Below, piece by piece: positions 1-8,050 of a DNA stretch of 64,000 nucleotides. The DNA comes from Hyphomicrobium_A sp963817485 (GTDB lineage Bacteria; Pseudomonadota; Alphaproteobacteria; Rhizobiales; Hyphomicrobiaceae). Below the pieces are notes generated by a model, which ran no database searches, had not been told where the DNA came from, and saw only the letters and a list, made by a program, of their open reading frames with translations. How positions within the stretch are numbered: the first letter of the stretch is position 1; the number at the start of each line of letters is the position of its first letter. The stretch lies in the NCBI GenBank assembly GCA_963817485.1, contig CAWFOR010000020.1, positions 186,001 through 250,000 on the forward strand. The letters run 5' to 3'. Position numbers and translations under genes: made by a program.

Positions 1-4
1 AAGA

Positions 5-412
5 ATGCCGCTGATCCGCTTTGATCTCATCAAGGGACGCACCGATAAGGAGATCGCCAACCTGCTCGATGCCGCGCACGAGGCCATGCTGGAAGCGTTC
101 CGCGTGCCGGTGCGCGACCGCTACCAGATCGTGCAGGAGCATGATGCGAGCCGGCTGCGTATCGAGGACACGGGGCTTGGGATCGAGCGGACCGACAAGG
201 TCGTCATCGTGACGGTAACGAGCCGCCCGCGCACAAAGGAGCAGAAGCAGGACTTCTACCGGCTCCTGTGTGCGGCCCTGCAGACGAAATGCGGCATCGC
301 GCCGAGCGATGTGATGGTGAGCATCGTGGAAAACACCGACGCCGACTGGTCGTTCGGCAACGGGGAAGCGCAGTTCCTGACCGGCAAGCTTGGCGCGTCC
401 GCGAAAAAGTGA
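5..412 (+). CDS. Tautomerase family protein
   Basis: The 135-residue product begins Met-Pro, and in the tautomerase superfamily the exposed N-terminal proline (Pro1 after Met removal) is the catalytic base. The length, about twice that of a 4-oxalocrotonate tautomerase monomer, and the overall pattern fit the fused two-domain subgroup that includes malonate-semialdehyde-decarboxylase-like proteins. The protein is soluble and has no signal peptide. The gene starts 4 nt inside the window, so its ribosome binding site and promoter cannot be seen. The substrate cannot be inferred, and the downstream DUF486 and SDR genes do not point to a pathway. Confidence 0.85.
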   Translation: MPLIRFDLIKGRTDKEIANLLDAAHEAMLEAFRVPVRDRYQIVQEHDASRLRIEDTGLGIERTDKVVIVTVTSRPRTKEQKQDFYRLLCAALQTKCGIAPSDVMVSIVENTDADWSFGNGEAQFLTGKLGASAKK

Positions 413-651
413 GCGCAAACAAAGAGAGAGAGGCCGTTCAGCCTCTCCTCTTCACGAGCCCGTCTCGAATGCTACCCCGGCTCAGTCGCACGTGATCGTG
501 GCGGTCGGGCAGGCCCAAGCTTCTCCGTTATTTGGTCGCGTTCGAACCAACGCGGAGGGCACACGGTTTCCGTCGCCTGCAAAGCTCGCAAGCTCGACAG
601 GGTGCGCGCCTTGGGCTTACTGACACTGCAACATCCAAGAAGGTGACCGCG

Positions 652-1014
652 ATGCCGTTTGCAAGCCTGCAGGCCTACCTGACGCCGATCCTGCTCCTCT
701 TCTTCTCCAACGTGTTCATGACCTTCGCCTGGTACGGGCATTTGCGCTTCAAGGATAAGCCGCTGCTGCTCGTGATCCTCGTCTCCTGGGGCATCGCCTT
801 CTTCGAGTATTGCCTTGCGGTGCCCGCGAACCGTTGGGGCAACTCGGTCTACGCGGCCGCGCAGCTCAAGACGATCCAGGAGGTCATCACGCTTATCGTG
901 TTTGCGGGATTTTCCGCGCTCTATTTGAAGGAGCCGCTCGGCATCAACCAGTTTATCGGTTTTGCGCTGATCGCGGCCGGAGCCTTCTTCGTCTTCCACG
1001 GCAAGGGAGCCTGA
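652..1014 (+). CDS. DUF486 family small membrane protein
   Basis: The product is 120 residues with four hydrophobic segments, beginning at the MPFASLQAY start. I chose the ATG at 652 over upstream in-frame starts because an AAGAAGG Shine-Dalgarno lies about 8 nt before it and the extra N-terminal residues would not look like protein. The pattern of short helices with YCLAVPANRWG and QLKTIQEVITL matches DUF486, a family resembling half of a drug/metabolite transporter and presumed to dimerise in the inner membrane. No substrate is known. The stop is 1 nt before the SDR gene, so the two are probably co-transcribed. Confidence 0.85.
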   Translation: MPFASLQAYLTPILLLFFSNVFMTFAWYGHLRFKDKPLLLVILVSWGIAFFEYCLAVPANRWGNSVYAAAQLKTIQEVITLIVFAGFSALYLKEPLGINQFIGFALIAAGAFFVFHGKGA

Positions 1015-1015
1015 G

Positions 1016-1747
1016 ATGGCCCAAAGGCTCTTGGCCGAGAAGCGCATCGCTCTCGTCACCGGCGCCAACCGCGGCATCGGCCTCGAGATCGTGCGGCAGC
1101 TCGCGCGCCGCGGCCTGACGACGGTGCTCGCCGCGCGCGATCTTGCGAAGGGACAAGCCGCGGCCGCGAGTTTGAGCGCCGAGGGCTTGGACGTACCAGC
1201 TGTCGCCATCGACGTGACGGAGGGCGAAAGCGTGCGCGCCGGCGTTGCCGATGTGCTCGGCCGCTTCGGCCGCATCGATGTGCTCGTCAACAACGCCGGC
1301 ATCCTCAAGGAGGGCTTCTCGCCCGAGGACGCGAGCGTGTTCGAGGCGCCGATCGACCTCGTGATGCAGACCTTCGCCACCAACACCGTCGGGCCGCTGC
1401 GCCTGATCGAGGCCATCGTGCCCGGCATGCGCGAGCGCGGCTATGGCCGCGTAGTCAATCTTTCCTCGGGTGCCGGGCAACTCTCAGACATGGGCAGCGG
1501 ATTTCCCGCCTACCGCATGTCGAAAGCGGCGCTCAACGCGCTGACGCGGCTCACCGCTGCCGAGCTCGGGCCGGGCGCCGTCAAGATCAACGCCATGTGC
1601 CCGGGTTGGGTGCGGACGGACATGGGCGGTCCAAACGCGACGCGCACGGTGGAGAAAGGGGCGGAAACGGCGGTGTGGCTGGCGACGCTGCCGGAGGACG
1701 GCCCCTCGGGCGGCTTCTTCCGCGACCGCAAGCCCATTCCCTGGTGA
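1016..1747 (+). CDS. SDR family NAD(P)-dependent oxidoreductase
   Basis: This is a 243-residue classical short-chain dehydrogenase/reductase. The Rossmann glycine motif TGANRGIG is at residues 15-22, the NNAG motif at 92-95, catalytic Ser near 150-151 and the YxxxK pair at Tyr166/Lys170. The ARD following the second strand hints at NADP(H) preference. The sequence resembles carbonyl-reductase-like SDRs, but the substrate cannot be deduced. It begins directly after the DUF486 stop and the two probably form a two-gene operon. Confidence 0.9.
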   Translation: MAQRLLAEKRIALVTGANRGIGLEIVRQLARRGLTTVLAARDLAKGQAAAASLSAEGLDVPAVAIDVTEGESVRAGVADVLGRFGRIDVLVNNAGILKEGFSPEDASVFEAPIDLVMQTFATNTVGPLRLIEAIVPGMRERGYGRVVNLSSGAGQLSDMGSGFPAYRMSKAALNALTRLTAAELGPGAVKINAMCPGWVRTDMGGPNATRTVEKGAETAVWLATLPEDGPSGGFFRDRKPIPW

Positions 1748-1777
1748 GCCGGCCCCTGGCGAACCGGATGCGCCAGC

Positions 1778-1957
1778 CTAGAGCCCGCGCACCAAGTTGC
1801 CGACCATCAGCGTGATGTAGGCGGTGATTGCCAGCCAGAATTCCTGATGTGGCAGGTAGTGCGGCACACCGACGAGGCCGATCTTGGTGATGAGTGCCAG
1901 GAGAGCGAGCGTCAGCGCCACGAGGAAGATCGCAATGCTCGGTGGGTTGAGCCGCAT
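1778..1957 (-). CDS. Small two-helix membrane protein (59 aa)
   Basis: This short reading frame lies between two annotated neighbours. It starts at an ATG complementary to 1955-1957 and ends in TAG at 1778. It encodes about 59 residues with a hydrophobic stretch near residues 8-28, a polar VPHYLPHQE connector, and a second hydrophobic stretch ending VGNLVRGL. The membrane topology and codon usage typical of the window support a real gene. The upstream GGGGAC is only a modest ribosome binding site. I do not recognise the family. It is convergent with the SDR gene. Confidence 0.5.
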   Translation of the reverse strand: MRLNPPSIAIFLVALTLALLALITKIGLVGVPHYLPHQEFWLAITAYITLMVGNLVRGL

Positions 1958-2110
1958 GTCTGAAGTCCCCCTCGATGCTTGCCTTTATGCCCGCGCGGTC
2001 TCGTGGCGCGAGGCCGTCAGCATATCACGAGGCCCGGCGTCACAGGCAACAGCCTACACCCGCGATCCTGCGCAGGCGTGACAGCCGCAGATGGGGCAGC
2101 TCAGAGCAGC

Positions 2111-2602
2111 TTAGAGGGCGCGGGCCGCCTTGGGCGAGGCCAGCGTCGGCAATGCGTCGTCGGCTTCGATCAGGAAGCGGACGGGCCGGCTCTCCGGGCT
2201 CGCCTGATCCCGACAGGTAACGAGCAGAAGCCGGGTCGGGCGCTCCGACGAAATCGGAATGAGCTGGGAGTCGAGCTTGTCCACGGTGACCACATGCAGG
2301 ACCTGGTCGTGGCCGCCCGAGCTGATGGTGACGCGGTCACCCACGGCGACGGGCTTTGTGAACGGCGCACTGGCATCGTGGACGACGTGCGTGAGCCAGA
2401 ACTGCTCGCTGCCGGCCACGGCGGGGGCGGCAATCTTCATGGTGTTGGGCTGCTCGGCGCGGGAGGCCAGCGCCCGCTCGAAACCCCGCTCGACGACCGT
2501 GTCGCTGCTGCCGAGCGTCATGGCCGCTGCGCCGACCCCGATCGCCACGATGCCCAACGCTGCAACCGGCAGGTTCGTCAGCCGCAAGGGACGTTTCGCC
2601 AT
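2111..2602 (-). CDS. Membrane-anchored sortase-like protein
   Basis: The protein is 163 residues from the ATG at 2602, which is preceded by GGAGCG; an in-frame ATG further upstream lacks a good RBS. One membrane anchor spans about residues 11-31. The C-terminal domain carries THVVHDASAPF (His72/His75), then VAVGDRVTI, then LLLVTC (Cys130) and Arg142. The order His, about 55-60 residues, TC, 12 residues, Arg matches the His-Cys-Arg arrangement of sortase transpeptidases. At about 130 extracytoplasmic residues the domain is small for a sortase, and I see no LPXTG-type substrate in the window. The family assignment is therefore inferred from motif spacing. The neighbouring membrane gene at 2752-3147 runs the same way. 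Confidence 0.5.
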   Translation of the reverse strand: MAKRPLRLTNLPVAALGIVAIGVGAAAMTLGSSDTVVERGFERALASRAEQPNTMKIAAPAVAGSEQFWLTHVVHDASAPFTKPVAVGDRVTISSGGHDQVLHVVTVDKLDSQLIPISSERPTRLLLVTCRDQASPESRPVRFLIEADDALPTLASPKAARAL

Positions 2603-2751
2603 GATTCGCTCCGGGTTCGGGCCAAATCCCCGCAAAAGCAGGGACTTCAGGGGTTACTTGGCAGACCTTAAGCCTACATTACCAAATGTTAGGAGTGGAG
2701 GAGAGACCGTCAAGGGCTCCCAGCAGAGCCCGAGCCTCTCCTCCACGCACC

Positions 2752-3147
2752 TCACCGCGGGGAGGCGTACTCGCGGCGAAGGTGTCTGAAGAAGGCAAGG
2801 TTGAACGCAACGAGTGCCGAAAAGATGGCCGCCAGCAGCACATACGCGGTGTCGCGGGTGGTGCTGCGCAGGCCGGATACGGTGGCGGAATGCGGTACCG
2901 GGACCGCAGTCGCGACGACGGCGGCCGCGATCAGCGGGCTGTCGTCGAGGGAGAATTTGAGCAGGTCGCCGGCGCTGGAGCTCATCGAAAGTATACCGCC
3001 CAGACGGTGAGTCGCGGGCGAGTGGCTCTCATAGGCGCCGACCGCAAAAGCGAACGCTAGGAACAGGACAAGCCCGAAGAGCGCATCCGCTACCGTCCGG
3101 AGCACCATTTTCAAAGGCCTGATCTTCGTCATCTCGACACCGGACAT
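2752..3147 (-). CDS. Hypothetical membrane protein
   Basis: The product is 131 residues with hydrophobic segments near residues 18-40, 72-86 and 100-118 and a basic C-terminus (FFRHLRREYASPR). I recognise no family. It lies 149 nt upstream of the sortase-like gene on the same strand, so co-transcription is possible but not shown. An ATG at 3147 preceded by an AGAAG-like RBS is the chosen start. Confidence 0.6.
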   Translation of the reverse strand: MSGVEMTKIRPLKMVLRTVADALFGLVLFLAFAFAVGAYESHSPATHRLGGILSMSSSAGDLLKFSLDDSPLIAAAVVATAVPVPHSATVSGLRSTTRDTAYVLLAAIFSALVAFNLAFFRHLRREYASPR

Positions 3148-3437
3148 CTTCTAAAGCCCTCTTCCCGTGTGGATGCAAACCGCCGCCTTTCACCTTCAAG
3201 CTTCTCTCCGCTCTGTGGCGTGGTTGAGCCCGGAATGTGGCGATTGCCGCGTATTCTTTTGATTAACGTGAAGCGCGCGATGGCTGTGTCCCTCAGGTAA
3301 CTGACGACGCGGGACGAGGCAGATGGCGACGAAATGCGCACGCGCTCGCACGTGTGCATCGAGCCCGCGCTATTGATGTTGCGCGTTGCAAAAGTTAGTA
3401 GGGGCCGCGGACGCGCTTCGGACAGGAAAAGGGGCCA

Positions 3438-4646
3438 ATGGCCATGGGCTTCATCGCCGACAGCTTGAACAGAATTCAGCCCTCGGCGACCATCGCCGTG
3501 TCGACCAAGGCGCGACAGCTCGCGGCAGCGGGTCGCGACATCATCGGCCTCTCCGCCGGCGAGCCCGACTTCGACACGCCCGAGAACGTCAAGCAGGCCG
3601 CAGTCAAGGCGCTGGCCGAGGGCAAGACCAAGTACACCGACGTCGACGGCACGCCGGAGCTCAAGGCGGCGATCGTGCGCAAGTTCAAGCGCGAGAACGG
3701 CCTCGACTACAAGCCCGCCAACATTTCAGTCGGCACCGGCGGCAAGCAGGTCATCTACAATGCGCTGTTGGCGACGCTAAACCCCGGCGACGAGGTGGTG
3801 ATCCCCTCGCCGTGCTGGGTCTCGTATGCCGACATCGTCATGCTCGCCGGCGCCAAGCCCGTATTTGCCGAGACGCGGCTCGAGGACGGCTACCGCTTGA
3901 GTGGGCCCGGCCTCGAGGCGGCGATCACGCCGAAGACCAAGTGGCTGATCTTCAACTCGCCGTCGAACCCGACGGGCGCGGCCTATACCAAGGAGCAGAT
4001 CAAGGCGCTGACGGATGTGCTGCTGCGCCATCCGCACGTCTGGGTGCTGAGCGACGACATCTACGAGCACCTGATCTACGACGGCTTGAAGTTTCACACG
4101 CCAGCCGAGGTCGAGCCCAAGCTCATGGACCGCACGCTCACGATGAACGGGCTGTCCAAGGCCTACTGCATGACCGGGTGGCGGCTCGGCTATGCCGGGG
4201 GCCCCGAGCCGCTCATCAATGCGATGCGCAAGCTGCAGTCGCAGTCGACGTCGAACCCGTGCTCGATCACGCAGTGGGCGGCGGTCGAGGCGCTCGACGG
4301 CCCGCAGGACTTCATCGCGGCGAACAACGCCAAGTTCGTCGAGCGTCGAGATCTCGTGGTGTCGATGCTCAATCAGGCGAGCGGTCTGCGCTGCCCGAAG
4401 CCAGAGGGCGCGTTCTACGTGTATCCGAGCTGCACGGGCGCCATCGGCAAGACGGCGAAGTCCGGCAAGACCATTGCCAACGACGAGGACTTCGCAACGA
4501 CGCTTCTTGAGGAGGAAGGCGTGGCCGTCGTGCACGGCGCCGCGTTCGCCGGCTCGCCTGCGTTCCGCGTCTCCTACGCGACCTCGCGCGAGCTTCTCGA
4601 GGAAGCCTGCCGGCGCATTCAGCGGTTCTGCGGGAACTTACGCTAA
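3438..4646 (+). CDS. aspC: Pyridoxal-phosphate aspartate aminotransferase (class I)
   Basis: This 402-residue fold-type I aminotransferase interconverts aspartate and 2-oxoglutarate with oxaloacetate and glutamate. Visible features are the N-terminal GLSAGEPDFDTP substrate-arm motif (37-48), NSPSNPTG (173-180), PLP-binding Lys241 in GLSKAYCMTGWRLGY, and carboxylate-binding Arg377 in FRVSYA. The motif set matches the Igamma-type bacterial aspartate aminotransferase; some relatives also accept prephenate. An AGGAAAAGGGG purine tract precedes the ATG at 3438, and a second ATG two codons later is possible. It appears monocistronic. Confidence 0.93.
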   Translation: MAMGFIADSLNRIQPSATIAVSTKARQLAAAGRDIIGLSAGEPDFDTPENVKQAAVKALAEGKTKYTDVDGTPELKAAIVRKFKRENGLDYKPANISVGTGGKQVIYNALLATLNPGDEVVIPSPCWVSYADIVMLAGAKPVFAETRLEDGYRLSGPGLEAAITPKTKWLIFNSPSNPTGAAYTKEQIKALTDVLLRHPHVWVLSDDIYEHLIYDGLKFHTPAEVEPKLMDRTLTMNGLSKAYCMTGWRLGYAGGPEPLINAMRKLQSQSTSNPCSITQWAAVEALDGPQDFIAANNAKFVERRDLVVSMLNQASGLRCPKPEGAFYVYPSCTGAIGKTAKSGKTIANDEDFATTLLEEEGVAVVHGAAFAGSPAFRVSYATSRELLEEACRRIQRFCGNLR

Positions 4647-4681
4647 AACGGCCGGCCCGCAGTGCTTGTGTGGCCGCCGTC

Positions 4682-4798
4682 ATGACGGAGCTTCTTATGT
4701 CCGTCGACCCTTCAGGGCCGTGCCGGACGTGCCTTTACTGGCGCATTGGATTGGCGCTCGCGCTGGGCGCGCTGCTCATCGTTTGGCTTGTAGGCTAG
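4682..4798 (+). CDS. Putative 38-aa single-pass membrane protein with CxxC
   Basis: ATG at 4682 opens a 38-codon frame. A short soluble head carrying GPCRTCLYWR, with a CxxC pair, is followed by one uninterrupted hydrophobic helix (IGLALALGALLIVWLVG). The clean head-plus-helix layout is unlikely to be accidental, but there is no family support. The Cys pair could bind metal or be redox active; that is inference. The stop overlaps the convergent 72-aa frame at 4795. Confidence 0.4.
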   Translation: MTELLMSVDPSGPCRTCLYWRIGLALALGALLIVWLVG

Positions 4799-5013
4799 GC
4801 CGCCGCGCCGCCGTGCCAAGTGAAGCGCCCGCGCAGCCAGTCGAAGTGCAGGAAGTCCTTCACCTCAGACCACAGGCTGTTCGAATTGCGCACCGTGAGC
4901 GCAGTGCTCTTCTGCTCCTGGGGCACCGGAGCCGGCCGGCATTCGGGCAAATCTTCCGCAGCCATCGCATATCCCGCTGCGTGGGCCGCCGACATCAGCG
5001 CCTTCATACTCAT
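4795..5013 (-). CDS. Hypothetical protein (72 aa)
   Basis: ATG at 5013 is preceded by AGAGGC about 7 nt upstream and opens 72 codons. The product has an alanine- and methionine-rich N-terminus, a polar middle (PAPVPQEQKS) and a tryptophan-rich C-terminus (WSEVKDFLHFDWLRGRFTW). Its composition looks protein-like, but I recognise no family. It converges on the 38-aa frame and overlaps it by 4 nt. Confidence 0.4.
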   Translation of the reverse strand: MSMKALMSAAHAAGYAMAAEDLPECRPAPVPQEQKSTALTVRNSNSLWSEVKDFLHFDWLRGRFTWHGGAAA

Positions 5014-5182
5014 CGCACGCCTCTGTTCTCGCGGATCGGAGCCCCCTCGCGATCCTTAGCCGCCATCGACCGCCCCCGATGAATCCCCGAGCGAACCGAC
5101 CCGATCATTAATGCGTTAAATTCGATCCGGTTCCAAGTATTTTTGCTTTCGCATTCGCAAAACCGTCAAACATTCTTCGAGC

Positions 5183-5222
5183 GAAGTTTGTGCAATGCAA
5201 TAGCGATTGCACGAACAACTTC
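5183..5222. promoter_or_regulatory. 40-bp imperfect inverted repeat upstream of the EF-G-like gene
   Basis: Within the 5014-5369 gap, GAAGTT (5183-5188) pairs with AACTTC (5217-5222) and GTGCAAT (5190-5196) pairs with ATTGCAC (5206-5212), giving a nested dyad. TGCAAT also occurs as an overlapping direct repeat (5191-5201). The surrounding DNA is clearly more AT-rich than its neighbours, as expected of a promoter region. The dyad could be an operator or an RNA hairpin; nothing identifies the binding factor. I see no other feature in this gap. Confidence 0.45.
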
Positions 5223-5369
5223 GTTATATGGAGTTACGAGCATTTTGTACTTCAGCGGGCTTGCGCTCGCCCAAGTGCGGCGCGAACATGAAGAGGAGCC
5301 GCGATCCTCACCGAGGCGCGGGGTGCGCGGCCCTTAGCTGGCGTGCGCCTCCAGCCAAGGGAGGAAAAA

Positions 5370-7436
5370 ATGGGGCAATCCGACAGCCCAAGATCAGGGG
5401 CCAATGGTGGCGGGCGTTCCCGCTGCATCGCACTCGTTGGCCCTTATCTGAGCGGCAAGACCACGCTACTCGAAGCCATCCTCGCCCGCACCGGTGCGAT
5501 TACGCGGGCTGGCAGCGTCGCTGACAAATCGACCGTCGGTGACGCGAGCCCCGAGGCCCGCGACCACGGCATGAGCGTCTCCCTCAACGGCGCCGACGTG
5601 ACCTTCCTCGGTGACACCTTCACTTTCATCGACTGCCCCGGCTCCATCGAATTCCAGCATGAAGGCTCGCTTGCGCTGACCGCGTGCGACGCGGCCGTCG
5701 TCGTCTGCGAGCCCGACCCCAAGCGCGTCCCGGCGCTGCAGATCATCCTGAAGCAGCTCGAGGACCGCGGCATTCCGCATTTCCTCTTCCTGAACAAGAT
5801 CGACGCCTCCGAGGTTCCGCTGCGCGAGCTGATCCCCGTGCTGCAGCCGGCGAGCACCAAGCCGCTCGTGCTGCGCCAGATCCCGATCTGGGAGAACGGC
5901 GTCGCGACCGGCTTCGTCGATCTCGCTTCCGAGCGCGCCTACGTCTACCGCACGCAGGCGCCGTCGGAGATCGTGGAGCTTCCTGCGGGCGTGCTGGAGC
6001 GCGAGCAAGAGGCGCGCTTCCACATGCTGGAGCAGCTCGCCGACCACGACGATGAGCTGATGGAGCAGCTCCTGTCGGATGTGCCGACGCCGCGCGACAA
6101 GATTTTCCACGATCTGACCGACGACTTGCGCAAGGGGCTCATCTGCCCGGTGCTGCTCGGCTCGGCGCAGGACGGCCACGGCATATTCCGGCTCCTGAAG
6201 GCGCTGCGCCACGAGGCGCCGGTCGTCGCCGACACCGCGCGCCGCCTGAAGCTCGAGAACGCCAGGTCCGCCGCCTACGTGTTCAAGACGCTGCACACCG
6301 CCCACGGCGGCAAGCTTTCGATTGTGCGCGTGCTGACCGGCGACATCGCCGACGGCACCACCGTGTTCGGCGCCGACGGGAGGGAGGAGCGCGTCGCCGG
6401 CGTCTTTGCCTTACGCGGCGAGGAGCCGCTGAAGCGAGGGACGGCGCACGCCGGCGAGACGGTCGCGCTGGGCCGGCTCGAGGGCATCAAGACGGGCGAG
6501 ACGATCACGGCTGACAAGGGCGGCGTCGTGCAGGTCAAGGGTCCGCCGGCGCCGGAGCCGGTGTTCGGCATCGGGCTCGTGCTGAAGGACCGCAAGGACG
6601 AGGTGAAGCTCACGACTGCGCTCGCCAAGCTGGTGCAGGACGATCCTTCGCTGTCGCTGGAACAGAACCACGACACGCATCAGATGCTGCTGCTCGGCCA
6701 GGGCGAGATGCACCTGCGCGTCTCCTCCGAGCGCCTGCAGCGCAAGTACGGCGTCGCCGTCGACCGCCAGCCGCGGATGATCCCCTACAAGGAGACCATC
6801 CGCAAATCGACCGAGATCCGCGGGCGGCACAAGAAGCAGTCGGGCGGCCACGGCCAGTTCGGCGACGTGGTGCTCGAGATCGCGCCGCTGCCGCGCAGCT
6901 CCGGCTTCCAGTTCGTGGAGAAGATCGCGGGCGGCGTCGTCCCGCGCCAGTTCTTCTCGTCGGTGGAGATCGGCGTGAAGGACTATCTCAGCCACGGGCC
7001 GCTGGGGTTCCCCGTGGTCGACGTCTCCGTGACGCTGCTCGACGGCTCCTATCACACGGTCAATTCCTCCGACATGGCGTTCCGCCAGGCGGCGCGCATC
7101 GGCATGACGGAGGGGATGCCGAAGTGCGCGCCCGTGCTGCTCGAGCCGATCATGGCGGTGGAGATCGCCGTGCCGAGCGAAGCCACCGCGCGCATCAACG
7201 GCATCATCTCGCAGCGGCGTGGGCAAATCCTCGGCTTCGATGCGCGCGATGGCTGGAGCGGGTGGGACGTGGTGCAGGCGCAGATGCCGGCCTCCGAGAT
7301 GGAGAGCCTCATCGTCGATCTGCGCTCGGCGACCGCGGGCGTGGGCACCTACCGGGCGAAGTTCGACCATCTGGCGGAGCTCACCGGGCGCCTTGCCGAC
7401 CAGGTGCTCGCCGCGCACAGGCAGGCGGCGGAGTGA
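5370..7436 (+). CDS. Elongation factor G-like GTPase
   Basis: This is a 688-residue translational GTPase from the ATG at 5370, which follows a strong GGGAGG RBS. The P-loop GPYLSGKT is at residues 24-31, DCPG at 88-91 and NKID at 142-145; the EF-G domain II-V layout follows, ending near AELTGRLADQVLAAHRQ. The G2 region reads DHGMSVSL rather than the RGITI of canonical EF-G, which places it with the EF-G-like (EF-G2/FusA2-type) paralogues rather than the main translocase. Its exact role (translocation variant, recycling or stress) is unknown for this clade. It stands alone, downstream of the inverted repeat at 5183-5222. Confidence 0.88.
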   Translation: MGQSDSPRSGANGGGRSRCIALVGPYLSGKTTLLEAILARTGAITRAGSVADKSTVGDASPEARDHGMSVSLNGADVTFLGDTFTFIDCPGSIEFQHEGSLALTACDAAVVVCEPDPKRVPALQIILKQLEDRGIPHFLFLNKIDASEVPLRELIPVLQPASTKPLVLRQIPIWENGVATGFVDLASERAYVYRTQAPSEIVELPAGVLEREQEARFHMLEQLADHDDELMEQLLSDVPTPRDKIFHDLTDDLRKGLICPVLLGSAQDGHGIFRLLKALRHEAPVVADTARRLKLENARSAAYVFKTLHTAHGGKLSIVRVLTGDIADGTTVFGADGREERVAGVFALRGEEPLKRGTAHAGETVALGRLEGIKTGETITADKGGVVQVKGPPAPEPVFGIGLVLKDRKDEVKLTTALAKLVQDDPSLSLEQNHDTHQMLLLGQGEMHLRVSSERLQRKYGVAVDRQPRMIPYKETIRKSTEIRGRHKKQSGGHGQFGDVVLEIAPLPRSSGFQFVEKIAGGVVPRQFFSSVEIGVKDYLSHGPLGFPVVDVSVTLLDGSYHTVNSSDMAFRQAARIGMTEGMPKCAPVLLEPIMAVEIAVPSEATARINGIISQRRGQILGFDARDGWSGWDVVQAQMPASEMESLIVDLRSATAGVGTYRAKFDHLAELTGRLADQVLAAHRQAAE

Positions 7437-7470
7437 TCCGCCGCGCCGACCCCTGCGTGCCGCTGCCGCG

Positions 7471-7499
7471 TTGACCGGGCTCTTGGCCGGGCCTATGGA
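7471..7499 (+). promoter_or_regulatory. Sigma-70-type promoter of the fluoride operon
   Basis: TTGACC at 7471-7476 and TATGGA at 7494-7499 are separated by 17 nt, an optimal spacing. A start site around 7506 would begin the transcript at the 5' edge of the crcB riboswitch. This is a sequence prediction only. Confidence 0.6.
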
Positions 7500-7510
7500 T
7501 GACGGGCGAA

Positions 7511-7592
7511 GAGGTGGGGATGGAGTCCCCCCTGAACCGCCCGTCGTGGGGCTTCCCGCTCGGGATTTCCACGGGGCTGATAACTCCTGCCG
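7511..7592 (+). ncRNA. Fluoride riboswitch (crcB motif)
   Basis: The leader contains the conserved pieces of the crcB RNA in order: a GGGGATGGAGTCCCCC stem-loop (7517-7532), CTGAACCGCC in the linker, and GCTGATAACTCCTGC (7576-7590) at the 3' side, which forms the pseudoknot. Fluoride riboswitches turn on crcB-type exporters when fluoride is present. The gene directly downstream is crcB, which corroborates the call. A second hairpin at about 7607-7625 (AGCGAA/TTCGCT) lies between the aptamer and the crcB RBS and may be part of the expression platform. Confidence 0.9.
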
Positions 7593-7649
7593 CGTAGCAG
7601 CTCGGCGAGCGAAATATCGTTCGCTGAATACGAGACAGGAGATTTTCGC

Positions 7650-8048
7650 GTGCAGCTCTATCTTTGGATTGCCCTCGGCAGCGCGCTCGGCGGAATGGCG
7701 CGCTTCTGGTGTACCGGCGTCATGGCGCGGCTCTTGGGCGAGACGTTCCCGTGGGGGACGCTTCTCGTCAACGTGCTGGGCTCTCTCATAATCGGCTTCT
7801 TTGCCACGCTGACGGCTCCTGACGGACGCATGTTCGTCGACCAGACGATCCGGCAGTTCGTGATGATCGGGTTCCTCGGCGGATATACCACCTTCTCGTC
7901 GTTCAGCCTGCAGACGCTCAACCTCGTCAACGACGGCGAGTGGCTGTATGCCGGCCTCTACATTGGCGCTTCCGTCATCGTGTGCCTCTTCGCCGTGTGG
8001 CTCGGGCACCTGCTCGCCGTGCACTTCAACGCGATCAAATGGGTGTAG
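7650..8048 (+). CDS. crcB: Fluoride channel/exporter CrcB
   Basis: The protein is 132 residues with four transmembrane helices. Family motifs are GSALGGMARFW, GTLLVNVLGSLIIG with the conserved Asn, and GGYTTFSSFSLQ, the phenylalanine-rich pore motif of Fluc channels. Fluc/CrcB dimers let fluoride out of the cytoplasm. Translation starts at a GTG at 7650, 8 nt after AGGAG. The gene is controlled by the riboswitch at 7511-7592 and followed 2 nt later by a DUF190 gene. Confidence 0.95.
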   Translation: MQLYLWIALGSALGGMARFWCTGVMARLLGETFPWGTLLVNVLGSLIIGFFATLTAPDGRMFVDQTIRQFVMIGFLGGYTTFSSFSLQTLNLVNDGEWLYAGLYIGASVIVCLFAVWLGHLLAVHFNAIKWV

Positions 8049-8050
8049 CC

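Noticed and set aside
3260..3274. TTGATTAACGTGAA upstream of aspC as an FNR/FixK box
   Set aside because: The right half-site is off consensus, no -10 at class II distance was found, and aspC is a housekeeping gene.
5143..5337. 64-codon frame in the leader of the EF-G-like gene
   Set aside because: No RBS, mixed composition, and it overlaps the inverted repeat in an AT-rich promoter region.
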